A stretch of DNA of 23,183 nt, taken from assembly GCA_904501945.1 (NCBI GenBank), contig CAJGCU010000024.1:1-23183 (forward strand), in the 5' to 3' direction. The notes under the pieces were generated by a model. That model saw only the letters and a list, made by a program, of their open reading frames with translations. It searched no databases and was not told the DNA's origin. Below are positions 7,765 through 17,500 of this stretch, one piece after another (position 1 is the stretch's first letter; each line of letters begins with the position of its first letter). A program made the position numbers and the translations under genes. The stretch comes from an uncultured Bacteroidaceae bacterium (GTDB lineage Bacteria > Bacteroidota > Bacteroidia > Bacteroidales > Bacteroidaceae).

Positions 7765-8670
7765 ATGAATGTAAGGGTATTCGGCAAGGACACGACCATC
7801 AAGCCTTGTGTAGCAACAATAGGCTCTTTTGATGGGGTACATTTGGGACATCAGCATGTGATTGCACAGGTGGTCGAGCAGGCTCGCAAACGAGGGTTCG
7901 ACGCCACGATTGTCACCTTTCCGAACCATCCACGCCAAGTGCTGCACCCCGACTTCTCTCCCCAACTGCTGACAACAACAGCAGAAAAAGAAGAGCTGCT
8001 GGCGAAGACTGAAGCAGACAAGGTGGCGATGATTGACTTTACAGCAGAGCTGGCACAGATGACAGCTCGTGAATTCATGTGCAACATTCTGAAAGAACGG
8101 TTGCAAACAAAAGTACTGCTCATCGGCTATGACAACCATTTCGGGCACGACGGCAAGCATTTCGACGATTATGTGGAATACGGAAAAGAATGCGGGATTG
8201 AAGTGATGGAATGCGGAAAATGGGGAAAGGCACATTCGTCAACAGCAGCACGAAACGCCTTGCTTGCAGGCGACGTGAAGGAGGCAAACAGCATACTGGG
8301 ACACAACTACAGTTTCGAAGGCATCGTTGTTGAAGGTTATCAGAACGGAAGAAAGATCGGCTATCCAACAGCCAATCTGCAAGTTGAGGGATCAAAACTT
8401 ATTCCAAAGAATGGCGCGTACCTGGTTAAGACCAATGCAGGTTTTGGCATGCTGAACATTGGCACTCGACCCACGCTGCACAATGGGAAACAGCGTAGCA
8501 TTGAAGTGCATATATTTGATTTCGAAGGCAACCTATACGGGGAAAAACTGAAAATTGAATTTTTAGAGCATTTACGCGATGAACGAGAGTTCGACTCTGT
8601 TGACATTTTGCAACACCAACTCGCCGAAGACGAACAAGAATGCAAATTCAAAATATCGAAATTGACATAG
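7765..8670 (+). CDS. ribF: Bifunctional riboflavin kinase / FAD synthetase
   Basis: A 301-residue cytoplasmic enzyme converting riboflavin to FMN and FMN to FAD with ATP. The N-terminal adenylyltransferase domain carries the nucleotide-binding GSFDGVHLGH (20-29) and TFPNHPRQVLHP (51-62). The C-terminal riboflavin kinase domain carries GYPTANL (199-205), NIGTRPT (231-237) and the putative catalytic Glu in IEVHIFDFEGNLYGE (about 246-260). The length is typical of the family. The ATG at 7765 is the first in frame and sits right after a strong -7 box, suggesting a very short or absent leader. The DUF3109 gene follows after 14 bp and is probably co-transcribed. Confidence 0.95.
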   Translation: MNVRVFGKDTTIKPCVATIGSFDGVHLGHQHVIAQVVEQARKRGFDATIVTFPNHPRQVLHPDFSPQLLTTTAEKEELLAKTEADKVAMIDFTAELAQMTAREFMCNILKERLQTKVLLIGYDNHFGHDGKHFDDYVEYGKECGIEVMECGKWGKAHSSTAARNALLAGDVKEANSILGHNYSFEGIVVEGYQNGRKIGYPTANLQVEGSKLIPKNGAYLVKTNAGFGMLNIGTRPTLHNGKQRSIEVHIFDFEGNLYGEKLKIEFLEHLRDEREFDSVDILQHQLAEDEQECKFKISKLT

Positions 8671-8684
8671 ACAATTCATAAAAA

Positions 8685-9266
8685 ATGATTGAGATTTTAG
8701 ATACGCTGGTTTCACTTGACCTATTCAAGGTCTTTTTCTGCTGCGACCTCGGAAAGTGCCATGGCGCATGCTGCGTAGAGGGAGATGCAGGAGCACCCGT
8801 CAACATCGAAGAGGTAGGACTGCTTGAAGATGCGCTTGAGGTGGTTTGGGACAATCTACAGACAGAAGCGCAGCAACAGATCAAGAAGGAAGGAGTGGTT
8901 TATCCCGACAGGGAAGGAGAGTTAGTCACCCAAATTGTCAACGGGAAAGACTGCGTGTTCGTCAAACATGAGGGCGGCTGTGCCTTCTGCGCTATTGACT
9001 CTGCCTATCGATGCGGAAAATTCCATTGGCAAAAACCCATCTCATGCGCCTTATATCCAGTACGACTTTCTAACGTAGGCGGCATGACTGCCGTCAACGT
9101 GCATCGCTGGGACATCTGTCAGCCTGCACGAGAATTGGGAAAGAAACTGCAAATTCCCGTGTATCAATTCTTGAAAGAGCCACTCATCCGCCGATTCGGA
9201 CAAGAATGGTGGGATGAATGCGACCTGGCTGCCAAAGAACTGAAGAAAGCAGGCTATCTGGACTAA
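8685..9266 (+). CDS. DUF3109 family cysteine-rich protein
   Basis: A 193-residue soluble protein with twelve cysteines, grouped as C19-C20-x4-C25-x3-C29-C30, C90, C99-x2-C102, C110, C121, C145 and C179. This fits the DUF3109 family, related in its cysteine pattern to YkgJ-type zinc- or iron-cluster proteins. Its biochemical role is not established. The conserved look of the CYS motifs (FFCCDLGKCHGACC, GGCAFCAID, PISCALYPVR) suggests a metal site. No signal peptide is seen, so it should act in the cytoplasm. It begins 14 bp after ribF and probably shares its promoter; whether a flavin link exists is unknown. Confidence 0.88.
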   Translation: MIEILDTLVSLDLFKVFFCCDLGKCHGACCVEGDAGAPVNIEEVGLLEDALEVVWDNLQTEAQQQIKKEGVVYPDREGELVTQIVNGKDCVFVKHEGGCAFCAIDSAYRCGKFHWQKPISCALYPVRLSNVGGMTAVNVHRWDICQPARELGKKLQIPVYQFLKEPLIRRFGQEWWDECDLAAKELKKAGYLD

Positions 9267-9446
9267 AATCCTGCCTATACACACAGGACCATTATACTCA
9301 CCTTTGCTTAATATTACACTGACAAACAACACATATACAGGTAAGTTCCATATCTATTCCCACAAAAACAAGCGAACGTAAGATTGAAAAAACTTGTTTT
9401 ATTGAAAAAAAAAACTCAAAACACATTATTTAAAAAATAATTATTA

Positions 9447-9454
9447 TAAATTTG
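9447..9454 (+). promoter_or_regulatory. -7 promoter box before the TackOD1-type gene
   Basis: TAAATTTG matches TAnnTTTG and lies in an AT-rich spacer, 71 bp before the ATG at 9526. A matching -33 box at the usual spacing is not obvious, so confidence is modest. Confidence 0.45.
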
Positions 9455-9525
9455 CAAATTAACCAATGTGTTACGACTAATATAGGCACGCTAAACTACT
9501 GTTGCCTACAATAATACTATAAAAA

Positions 9526-11007
9526 ATGATAACAATCCAAAGCAATGATGGTGACAGGCGGGTGTTACTGCTGGATAGTCCTTTCGCCCTTGACGAAAGC
9601 CCCGACTTTCCAGAGTATCTCTTTGATGTGGTGTTTATCGTCAACGAATCGGCAGAAGAAACCAAGACCATCTTGAACAGCATTAACCCCATTACTTCTT
9701 CAAAGTGCTGCTACAAGCCTTTATTTGTAACAAGTGCGCTGAAGGGGAAAATGGGCAATTACGATGAAATCATCGATGGATATGCCGACGACTGGAACAG
9801 TATGGAAGTCTTGACGCGGATTGAAAACATCATAGCATACAACAACCAAATAGGACTGAATGCGCAAGAAGACCCAATTCTCTCTTCCAACCAGTTCTTT
9901 ATCAGACTGACACGTTACCTCATCTCGAGGAAAAAGACGGTTCTCGAACCTAAGTTAGACGTGTCGGCATCAACTGGATACACCATTCCCGTGTTCGACC
10001 TGTTCTACAGACTGGGACATTACGAACTGAGCGAGTATTTTGTCTTCATGCAGTCTATGACGGAGAAAGGCCTGTTCCGTTCCACCAAGTTTGTCAACAA
10101 GGTCTATCTGTGCCCATCATGCCTGCATTCGCATCTCCTCTACATACAAACATGTCCCAAGTGCGGACAGTCATCCATCCAGACAGAAGAAGTGATTCAC
10201 CACTTTAGGTGCGCTAATGTAAGTCCTGAACACACCTACAACTTTGGCGGACAGCTCCGCTGCCCTAAATGCCATAAGATTCTTCAGCATATCGGCATGG
10301 ACTACGACCGACCGGCCATTATACACACCTGCAACACTTGCGGAAACACATTTATCGAGCCAAAGAAGAAGACACTGTGCACAAGCTGCCAGAAGATGCA
10401 CGATGCAGAAGACCTGATTCCGCAAGACTTTAACATCTACGAAATCACCGCTGAAGGAAAGCAGTCCATCATTTCGCCAAGCATTGGATTTACAGTTTAT
10501 ACTGAATTCTACGACAACTACATCGAGTACAATCGCTTCGTCAACCGCATCCGTCTATTGGCTGAGCAAAAGTTCAGCGGCAACATTCGTGGCGACGTGC
10601 TTGTCGGCAAGATTTGGATTCTAAATGCAGAGGGAGAAACCACGCCAATACGTCCAGAAGGTATCGAACTGGCTTGCCTATACTTCCCGAACAACAAGAT
10701 TTCAGCGGCCAACAACATCATATATGTAGGATCCATCATACATAACTACACAGGAGACACCGAAGAAGGCATCATTAATTTTCAGATTATGCTATCGGAA
10801 ACTATCCGAGCAGCGGCAACCATCCTGAAGCCAGGCGAAAAGATATGCCACACCTACATGAAACTGCAAGGCAACCAGTCCACCATCGAAGACTTTATCA
10901 AAGACATGGACTTCATCTCCATCAATCCCGACGACTGCATCGACTACGACCCCGTGGCCGTTCAAAAAGCCCAGCAGGAGAAAGAAAATCAAGAGATACC
11001 AAAATAA
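9526..11007 (+). CDS. TackOD1-type zinc-binding signalling protein with degenerate receiver
   Basis: A 493-residue cytoplasmic protein. Residues 1-105 look like a receiver domain that has lost its phosphorylation site: strand-like VVFIVN (35-40), PLFVTSA (65-71) and GYADDW (85-90) sit where a receiver has its D-x-x-x-P strand, T/S-A strand and GAxDY loop. Residues about 145-300 hold five CxxC pairs (196/199, 210/213, 246/249, 269/272, 285/288) plus HHFRC (225-229) and HIGMDYDRP (255-263). This matches by eye the TackOD1 output domain, first described in archaeal signalling proteins. Residues 310-470 form an unassigned alpha/beta region. The tail is Gln/Glu-rich. A stand-alone receiver gene follows after 33 bp, so the pair probably works together. 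The target and signal are unknown. Confidence 0.72.
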   Translation: MITIQSNDGDRRVLLLDSPFALDESPDFPEYLFDVVFIVNESAEETKTILNSINPITSSKCCYKPLFVTSALKGKMGNYDEIIDGYADDWNSMEVLTRIENIIAYNNQIGLNAQEDPILSSNQFFIRLTRYLISRKKTVLEPKLDVSASTGYTIPVFDLFYRLGHYELSEYFVFMQSMTEKGLFRSTKFVNKVYLCPSCLHSHLLYIQTCPKCGQSSIQTEEVIHHFRCANVSPEHTYNFGGQLRCPKCHKILQHIGMDYDRPAIIHTCNTCGNTFIEPKKKTLCTSCQKMHDAEDLIPQDFNIYEITAEGKQSIISPSIGFTVYTEFYDNYIEYNRFVNRIRLLAEQKFSGNIRGDVLVGKIWILNAEGETTPIRPEGIELACLYFPNNKISAANNIIYVGSIIHNYTGDTEEGIINFQIMLSETIRAAATILKPGEKICHTYMKLQGNQSTIEDFIKDMDFISINPDDCIDYDPVAVQKAQQEKENQEIPK

Positions 11008-11040
11008 ATGTAGAAAATAAACTCTCAAAATAAAAAAGTT

Positions 11041-11469
11041 ATGAATAATCTCATCACACCAGGCATTGACGTGGATAGTCTTTCTGTTCTTGTGGTTGAC
11101 GACGTTCCATTGAACATTCTTCTCATCAAGAAGATGCTATCTCAGTACACATTCGAGATACGTACAGCCAATGGAGGCCAAGCAGCCCTTGACGCCATTG
11201 CCCAGAAAAAGCCAGACTTGCTGCTGCTTGACCTGATGATGCCAGGTATTGACGGCTTCGAAGTCATCCGACGCCTCCGTGCATCCGAAGAGACCAAGGA
11301 CCTCCCCATCATCATCCTGTCTGCACTCAATTCAGAACAAGACATCTCTAAAGGCTTCCAATTGGGTGCCAACGACTTCATCAACAAGCCTATCATCATG
11401 GAGAAACTGCTCAACAGCGTAACAACACAGATTAATCTGCAAGAAGCTAAAAGAAAACTGCAGGCATAA
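11041..11469 (+). CDS. Stand-alone CheY-like response regulator receiver
   Basis: A 142-residue single receiver domain with all expected residues: acidic pair D20-D21, phospho-acceptor D64 in LLLDLMMPGIDGFE, S94 in IIILSAL, and K116 in FINKP. There is no output domain, only a short charged helix (133-142), so it would act by protein contact or as a phosphate sink. It starts 33 bp after the TackOD1-type gene, on the same strand and with no terminator between. The likely partner is therefore that protein, but no histidine kinase is present in the window. The stop codon lies inside the 44 bp palindrome that ends the transcript. Confidence 0.92.
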   Translation: MNNLITPGIDVDSLSVLVVDDVPLNILLIKKMLSQYTFEIRTANGGQAALDAIAQKKPDLLLLDLMMPGIDGFEVIRRLRASEETKDLPIIILSALNSEQDISKGFQLGANDFINKPIIMEKLLNSVTTQINLQEAKRKLQA

Positions 11470-11505
11470 ATAAAGGCGTGGAATTCCACGCCTTTATTTA
11501 TGCCT
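11462..11505. terminator. Bidirectional terminator, 44 bp perfect palindrome
   Basis: Two 22 bp arms (11462-11483 and 11484-11505) are exact reverse complements with no spacer. The inner part, AAAGGCGTGG / CCACGCCTTT, is followed by a TTATTTATG tail on either strand. It lies between the converging receiver gene (stop 11467-11469, inside the left arm) and hisS (stop at 11521), so it can end both transcripts. Confidence 0.85.
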
Positions 11506-11520
11506 ATAATTTTCAAACAT

Positions 11521-12897
11521 TTACTGGATACATTCCAAGATTCGTTCTGCTTCAACCAGCATCTGCTCACCTGTTGTCATATTCTTGACATTCACCTTGC
11601 CTTCGGCCAGTTCGCTTTCGCCTACAATCGCCACATAAGGAATCTGCTTGGCGTTGGCATAGCTCATCTGCTTCTTCATCTTTACTGTATCAGGATAAAT
11701 CTCAGCAGCAATGCCTGCAGCACGCACCTTTGCCAGCAAAGGCAAGCAGTAATCAGCCTCCTTTTCGCCAAAGTTAACGAAAAGCAACTGAGTAGCATTC
11801 ACCGCACCCTTTGGATACAAGTCCAACTGATTAAGCACATCGAAAATACGGTCGGCACCAAACGAAATGCCTACACCACTCAAACCAGGAAGGCCGAAAA
11901 TGCCTGTTAGATTGTCGTAACGTCCACCTCCTGTGATTGAGCCAATCTGAACATCCAAAGCCTTCACTTCAAAAATAGCCCCTGTGTAATAGTTCAAACC
12001 ACGTGCCAACGTCAAATCCAGTTCTATTGCATTATTTAACATTTGGGCATCTGCACTGAGCGCACCCAACTTCGAGAGAATGAACTCAGTTTCTTCCACA
12101 CCCTTCACACCTATTTCTGAATCCTTCAGCACTTCCTTCATCGTCTGTAACTTCTCTGCATTAGTGCCGCTCAGCTTAATGATAGGCTGGAGCTTTTCGA
12201 TAGCTTCTGCAGGAATTCCACTTTCTGCCAGCTCTGCATTCACTGCATCAAGTCCTATTTTGTCAAGTTTATCGATTGCCACGGTAATATCAACAATCTT
12301 ATCCGCCTGACCAATCATCTCAGCAATACCTGTAAGGATTTTTCGGTTATTGATTTTGATGCACACACGCACACCGAATCTTGTAAACACAGTGTCCACA
12401 ATCTGCATCAGTTCAACCTCATTCAGCAACGACTCGCTGCCCACCACATCGGCATCACACTGATAGAACTCACGGTAGCGCCCTTTCTGCGGACGGTCAG
12501 CACGCCATACGGGCTGAATCTGGTATCTCTTGAAGGGCAGAGCCAGTTCCTCACGATGCTGCACGACATAACGCGCAAAAGGTACCGTAAGGTCATAGCG
12601 CAGCCCCTTCTCGCAGAACTTAGCTGCCAGTTTCAGCGTGCTTGTGCTTGCCACTTCATCAGCAGTCATGCCGTGCATAAAATCTCCTGAGTTAAGAATC
12701 TTGAAAAGGAGTTTGTCACCCTCTTCTCCATACTTGCCCATTAGCGTGGAAAGATTCTCCATTGCAGGAGTCTCTATCTGCTGAAAGCCATACAAGGCAT
12801 ACACATCCTTAATAGTGTTGAATATATAGTTGCGCTTCGCCATCTCAACAGGCGAAAAGTCGCGTGTACCCTTTGGTATACCAGGTTTCTGTGCCAT
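11521..12897 (-). CDS. hisS: Histidine-tRNA ligase
   Basis: A 458-residue class II aminoacyl-tRNA synthetase that charges tRNA-His with histidine. It shows the class II and HisRS-specific motifs: GTRDFSP (10-16), LTVPFARYV (103-111), motif 2 region with QPVWRADRPQKGRYREFYQ (128-146), the histidine-binding RGLNYYTG (299-306), GGGRYDNL (323-330) and motif 3 GISFGADRI (343-351). The C-terminal anticodon-binding domain spans about 365-458. Length is usual for the Bacteroidetes form. The gene lies 84 bp after sufS on the same strand, and I see no TAnnTTTG box in that gap, so it may be read through from sufS. Confidence 0.97.
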   Translation of the reverse strand: MAQKPGIPKGTRDFSPVEMAKRNYIFNTIKDVYALYGFQQIETPAMENLSTLMGKYGEEGDKLLFKILNSGDFMHGMTADEVASTSTLKLAAKFCEKGLRYDLTVPFARYVVQHREELALPFKRYQIQPVWRADRPQKGRYREFYQCDADVVGSESLLNEVELMQIVDTVFTRFGVRVCIKINNRKILTGIAEMIGQADKIVDITVAIDKLDKIGLDAVNAELAESGIPAEAIEKLQPIIKLSGTNAEKLQTMKEVLKDSEIGVKGVEETEFILSKLGALSADAQMLNNAIELDLTLARGLNYYTGAIFEVKALDVQIGSITGGGRYDNLTGIFGLPGLSGVGISFGADRIFDVLNQLDLYPKGAVNATQLLFVNFGEKEADYCLPLLAKVRAAGIAAEIYPDTVKMKKQMSYANAKQIPYVAIVGESELAEGKVNVKNMTTGEQMLVEAERILECIQ

Positions 12898-12981
12898 GAA
12901 TATCTTTATTAAAAACTTAAAAACTCAAAAACTTTCAAACTTGAGAGCTACCAATAACTCAAGAATTTAAGAACTCATTTA

Positions 12982-14199
12982 TCAAAACATCTGTGCCACT
13001 CGCTGTATGCCTTCAACCAGCACATCCACTTCCTCGCGAGTGTTATACAGTCCGAACGATGCTCTGACCGTTCCTTCAATGGCTAGACGACGCATCAACG
13101 GTTCTGCACAATGATGTCCTGTTCGTACTGCAATACCCAAGCGGTCAAGCAGCGTTCCCATGTCAAGATGGTGAATGTCGCCCACTTGGAAACTAAGTAC
13201 CGCATCATGATGGTCAGAAGGCCCCCAAATACGCATGCCCTCTATCTCCTTCATCCGCTCCATCGCATAGCGAGTCAGTTCTTGCTCATGCCTGAATATA
13301 TTATCCATGCCCAAAGTCGTCACATAGTCAATAGCCTTTGCCAAAGCATGAGAAGCGATGTAGTCGGGGGTTCCTGCCTCGAATTTATAGGGCAGTTCGT
13401 TGTATGTCGTCAAGTCGAAGCTGACGTTCTTTATCATTTCGCCACCACCTTGATACGGAGGCAGTTTGTCCAGCCACTCTTCCTTTCCATACAATACGCC
13501 GATACCTGTAGGACCATACATCTTGTGCCCTGAGAAAGCGAAGAAATCACAGTCCAGGTCTTGCATATCTACAGCAAAGTGAGGTGTTGACTGCGCCCCG
13601 TCTATCAGCACTGGAACGTCCTGTTCATGCGCTATCCTCACAATCTCTTTCACAGGATTAACTGTGCCTAATACATTGCTGACGTGCGTACAGCAAACCA
13701 ATCTTGTCTTCTCGTTCAGCAGCTTCACATACTCATCTATCTGCAATTCGCCATTATTCGTCATCGGAATCACTTTCAGCACCGCTCCCTTTCTCTGGCA
13801 CATCATCTGCCAAGGCACAATATTGCTATGGTGCTCCATGGCACTTACCACAATCTCGTCACCTTCCTTCACCATTGATTCGCCAAAAGAGAATGCCAAC
13901 AGGTTGATACTCTCTGTTGTCCCTCTGGTGAAAATGATTTCGTTCACGCTTTTTGCATTGATGAACTTGCGTACAGACTCACGGCTCGCCTCATGCAAGT
14001 CGGTAGCCTGCTGCGATAAGAAATGCACACCACGATGGACATTGGCATTCACATTGTAATACTCGTCCACCATAGCCTCCACCACACAACGGGGCTTCTG
14101 CGTAGTAGCCCCATTGTCTAGATAAACCAGCGGTTTCCCATATACTTGCCGAGCGAGAATAGGAAAGTCTTCCCTCACCCTGTTCACATCGTACATCAT
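12982..14199 (-). CDS. sufS: SufS-type cysteine desulfurase
   Basis: A 405-residue PLP enzyme that removes sulfur from cysteine for Fe-S cluster assembly. The pyridoxal lysine is K226 in FSGHKMYGPTGIG, and the persulfide cysteine is C364 in RTGHHCAEP, typical of the group II SufS/CsdA class. Other conserved parts are DNGATTQKP (28-36), SAMEHHSNIVPWQ (119-131) and YKFEAGTPD (271-279). I place the start at the ATG-ATG pair (14194-14199), which matches the usual length; a longer in-frame reading to 14295 adds 32 residues unlike the family. No other suf genes adjoin it, so its SufBCD partners must be elsewhere. Confidence 0.93.
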   Translation of the reverse strand: MMYDVNRVREDFPILARQVYGKPLVYLDNGATTQKPRCVVEAMVDEYYNVNANVHRGVHFLSQQATDLHEASRESVRKFINAKSVNEIIFTRGTTESINLLAFSFGESMVKEGDEIVVSAMEHHSNIVPWQMMCQRKGAVLKVIPMTNNGELQIDEYVKLLNEKTRLVCCTHVSNVLGTVNPVKEIVRIAHEQDVPVLIDGAQSTPHFAVDMQDLDCDFFAFSGHKMYGPTGIGVLYGKEEWLDKLPPYQGGGEMIKNVSFDLTTYNELPYKFEAGTPDYIASHALAKAIDYVTTLGMDNIFRHEQELTRYAMERMKEIEGMRIWGPSDHHDAVLSFQVGDIHHLDMGTLLDRLGIAVRTGHHCAEPLMRRLAIEGTVRASFGLYNTREEVDVLVEGIQRVAQMF

Positions 14200-14517
14200 C
14201 AGCTTTGCAGTAACAACATCTGGGACACACAGGCAACGCCCATGTCCCCAACGAACATTTATCAATGCAAAGTAACCATTTTTTCGCGACTCCACAAAGG
14301 CTGCCTAACAAAAACCGACTTTTTAGGTCGCCTAAACACATACACGCCTCACGTTTTTCATTTTGCAACCAAGATTTTCACTGCCCAAATATCCAGAACA
14401 ACCATTCACCTGTCATAAATAGCAGAGCCACACATCATCTCTTTGTTATGCCCTACATCAACAAAACGATGTAAGGCTCAACGCAAATTCGATTCAAGAA
14501 ACCAACTGAACCTTTAT
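14200..14517. other. Spacer between carB terminator and sufS
   Basis: About 320 bases without a supported gene; the short open frames here have no recognisable content. A near-consensus minus-strand promoter box (GTTACTTTG) near 14266-14274 lies about 65 bp before the sufS start. Near 14312-14328 a small CGAC/GTCG hairpin with GTTTTTG after it on the minus strand could be an attenuator-like structure, but the stem is short. Confidence 0.35.
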
Positions 14518-14549
14518 AAAAAAGAGGACCACATCTTGATGCGGTCCTC
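14518..14549 (-). terminator. Intrinsic terminator of carB
   Basis: On the minus strand, GAGGACCGCATC pairs with GATGTGGTCCTC (12 bp, one G-T pair) around a 2 nt AA loop and is followed by TTTTTT. It starts about 27 bp after the carB stop codon. Confidence 0.88.
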
Positions 14550-14575
14550 TCATATACATATTTATATAATAGAGA

Positions 14576-17500
14576 TTATTCGTACTCCTGCCAGCTCTTA
14601 ATCTGGATGTCATCTAATCCCTTCTCGCAGAATGCCTCAATGAAAGCAGAAGCAAGACGAGCATTAGTGATGAGCGGAATGTTATGGTCGATAGCTCCAC
14701 GACGAATAATGTAACCATTTGTCAGTTCACGCTTAGTGTGGTTCTTTGGAATGTTGACGATGAGGTCAAACTTATGTTCAGCAATCATCTTCATCACATT
14801 CTCCTTGTCACCATTTTCTTCATCAGGCCATGTAACAGCAGTCGCCAGAACACCATTCTCGTTAAGGAACTTAGCTGTACCCTCTGTTCCATAGATAGTA
14901 TAGCCATTCTTTACCAACGCACGTGCGGCGTCAAGCATAGCCACCTTTTCCTTGGTGCTGCCAGAAGAAATCATGATAGCCTTATCCTTAGACGGAATCT
15001 TATAGCCTGTAGCTATCAGCGAATTGAGCAATGCCTCTTCATAAGTGTCACCCATACAGCCAACTTCTCCAGTTGAACTCATGTCAACGCCAAGCACAGG
15101 GTCCGCATTCTGCAAACGCGCAAATGAGAACTGGCTGGCTTTCACACCCATGTGGTCAATGTCAAACACACCCTTGTTTGGCTTTGAGTATGGAGCATCA
15201 AGCATAATGCGTGTAGCTGTCTCAATAAAGTTACGCTTAAGCACCTTGCTGACGAATGGGAAAGAACGAGAAGCACGAAGATTACACTCTATGACCTTCA
15301 CATCACGTCCCTTAGCAAGGAACTGGATGTTAAATGGACCAGATATATTCAGTTCCTTAGCGATAGCACGGCTAATTCTCTTAATCTGACGAGCTGTAGC
15401 AAAACTGATCTGCTGTGCTGGGAATACCATAGTAGCATCTCCTGAGTGTACACCCGCAAACTCCACATGCTCAGAAATAGCATATTCTACAACTTCGCCG
15501 TTCTGTGCCACAGCATCAAACTCAATCTCATTGGTTTCAGTCATGAACTGAGAAATCACCACAGGATATTCCTTGCTGACCTCACTTGCCATCTGGAGGA
15601 AGCGCTCAAGCTCTTCATTGTCGTAGCAAACATTCATTGCTGCGCCTGAAAGCACGTATGAAGGACGAACGAGAACAGGGAAACCCACACGGTCAACAAA
15701 CGCCTTCACATCGTCCATGCTGGTCAATGCACTCCACTGAGGCTGGTCTATGCCCAGCTGGTCAAGCATTGCAGAGAACTTATTACGATTCTCTGCACGG
15801 TCAATGCTGATAGGAGATGTGCCAAGGATTGGAACGCTCTGGCGATAGAGCTTCATAGCAAGGTTGTTAGGAATCTGACCACCCACAGAAACAATCACAC
15901 CACGAGGATTTTCCAAATCAATGACATCAAGCACTCGTTCAAACGAGAGTTCGTCAAAATAAAGACGGTCGCAAATATCGTAGTCTGTTGATACTGTCTC
16001 AGGGTTATAGTTAATCATGATGCTCTTGTACCCCAGCTTGCGAGCTGTGTTGATAGCATTCACTGAGCACCAGTCAAACTCTACGGAAGAGCCGATGCGA
16101 TAAGCGCCCGAACCAAGAACAATCACCGATTTCTCATTATTGTAATAGTTGACATCATAGCCATCGACAGCGTATGTCATATAGAGATAGTTAGTCAAGT
16201 CTGGATGCTCACTGGCAACAGTAGGGATACGCTTAACTGCTGGAAGGATTCCAAGTTTCTTGCGATATGCGCGTACTGCCAAATTCTCCTTCTCCATGTT
16301 TTTAGCCTCATCCTTCAGCACGAAACGAGCAATTTGGAAATCAGAGAATCCATATATCTTAGCCTGACGAAGCACGTCTGCTGGAACATCCTCAATTGCA
16401 TTGTATCCTTCCAGTTTATGCTTATAGTCAACAATATTCTTCAGTCTCTCGAGGAACCAAGGGTCAATCTTAGTCAACTCACAGATACGCTCAATGCTAT
16501 AACCCTCTTCCAAAGCCTGTGCGATAGCGAAGACACGGAGGTCAGTTGGGTTTGCAAGTTCCTCATCAAGATTGTCAAACTTCGTATGGTCATTACCCAC
16601 AAAGCCGTGCATGCCCTGGCCAATCATACGAAGACCCTTCTGAATAAGTTCTTCGAAAGTGCGGCCAATTGACATGATTTCACCAACAGATTTCATGCTT
16701 GAACCAATCTTGCGGCTCACACCTGCAAACTTAGTCAAGTCCCAACGTGGAATCTTACAAATGAGGTAATCAAGTGTTGGAGCTACATATGCAGAGTTTG
16801 TTGTACCCATCTCGCCAATCTGGTCAAGTGTATAGCCAAGAGCAATCTTAGCAGCCACAAATGCGAGCGGATAACCAGTTGCCTTAGAAGCCAAAGCTGA
16901 AGAACGGCTCAGACGTGCATTGATTTCGATGATGCGGTAGTCGTTTGTCTCCGCATTGAATGCGTACTGAATGTTACATTCGCCCACAATCTTCAAGTGG
17001 CGAACACACTTCACAGCAATATCCTGAAGCATCTTCACCTGCTCTTCTGTGAGCGAGCAAGTTGGAGCCACCACGATAGACTCTCCTGTATGGATGCCCA
17101 GCGGGTCGAAGTTCTCCATTGAAGCGACAGTGAAGCAACGGTCATTAGCATCACGGATAACCTCAAACTCAATCTCCTTCCAACCCTTCAGGCTTTCTTC
17201 CACAAGCACCTGAGGCGCAAATGTGAAGGCAGACTCAGCAATGCTCTTGAAAGTCTCCTCGTCTGGACAGACGCCAGAGCCAAGACCGCCAAGCGCATAA
17301 GCAGAACGAATCATGATAGGGTATCCAATGCGACGAGCCGTAGCCACAGCCTCATCCATCGTTTCGCAAGCCTGAGAAACAGGCACCTTCATGTCAATCT
17401 TGTTCAGTTCTTTCACAAAAAGGTCGCGGTCCTCAGTGTTCATGATGGACTCAACGCTTGTGCCAAGCACCTCTACACCATATTCCTTCAGCGTGCCATT

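Noticed and set aside
9267..9330. TCCTG...CAGGA hairpin after the DUF3109 gene as a terminator
   Set aside because: Only a 5 bp stem and no T-tract; too weak to call.
12898..12981. CTTGAG/CTCAAG hairpin between sufS and hisS as a terminator
   Set aside because: The stem is short with a 12 nt loop, and no hisS promoter is seen, so read-through seems as likely.
14200..14295. A 32-residue N-terminal extension of SufS
   Set aside because: The extension is unlike the family, and the ATG pair at 14194-14199 gives the standard length.
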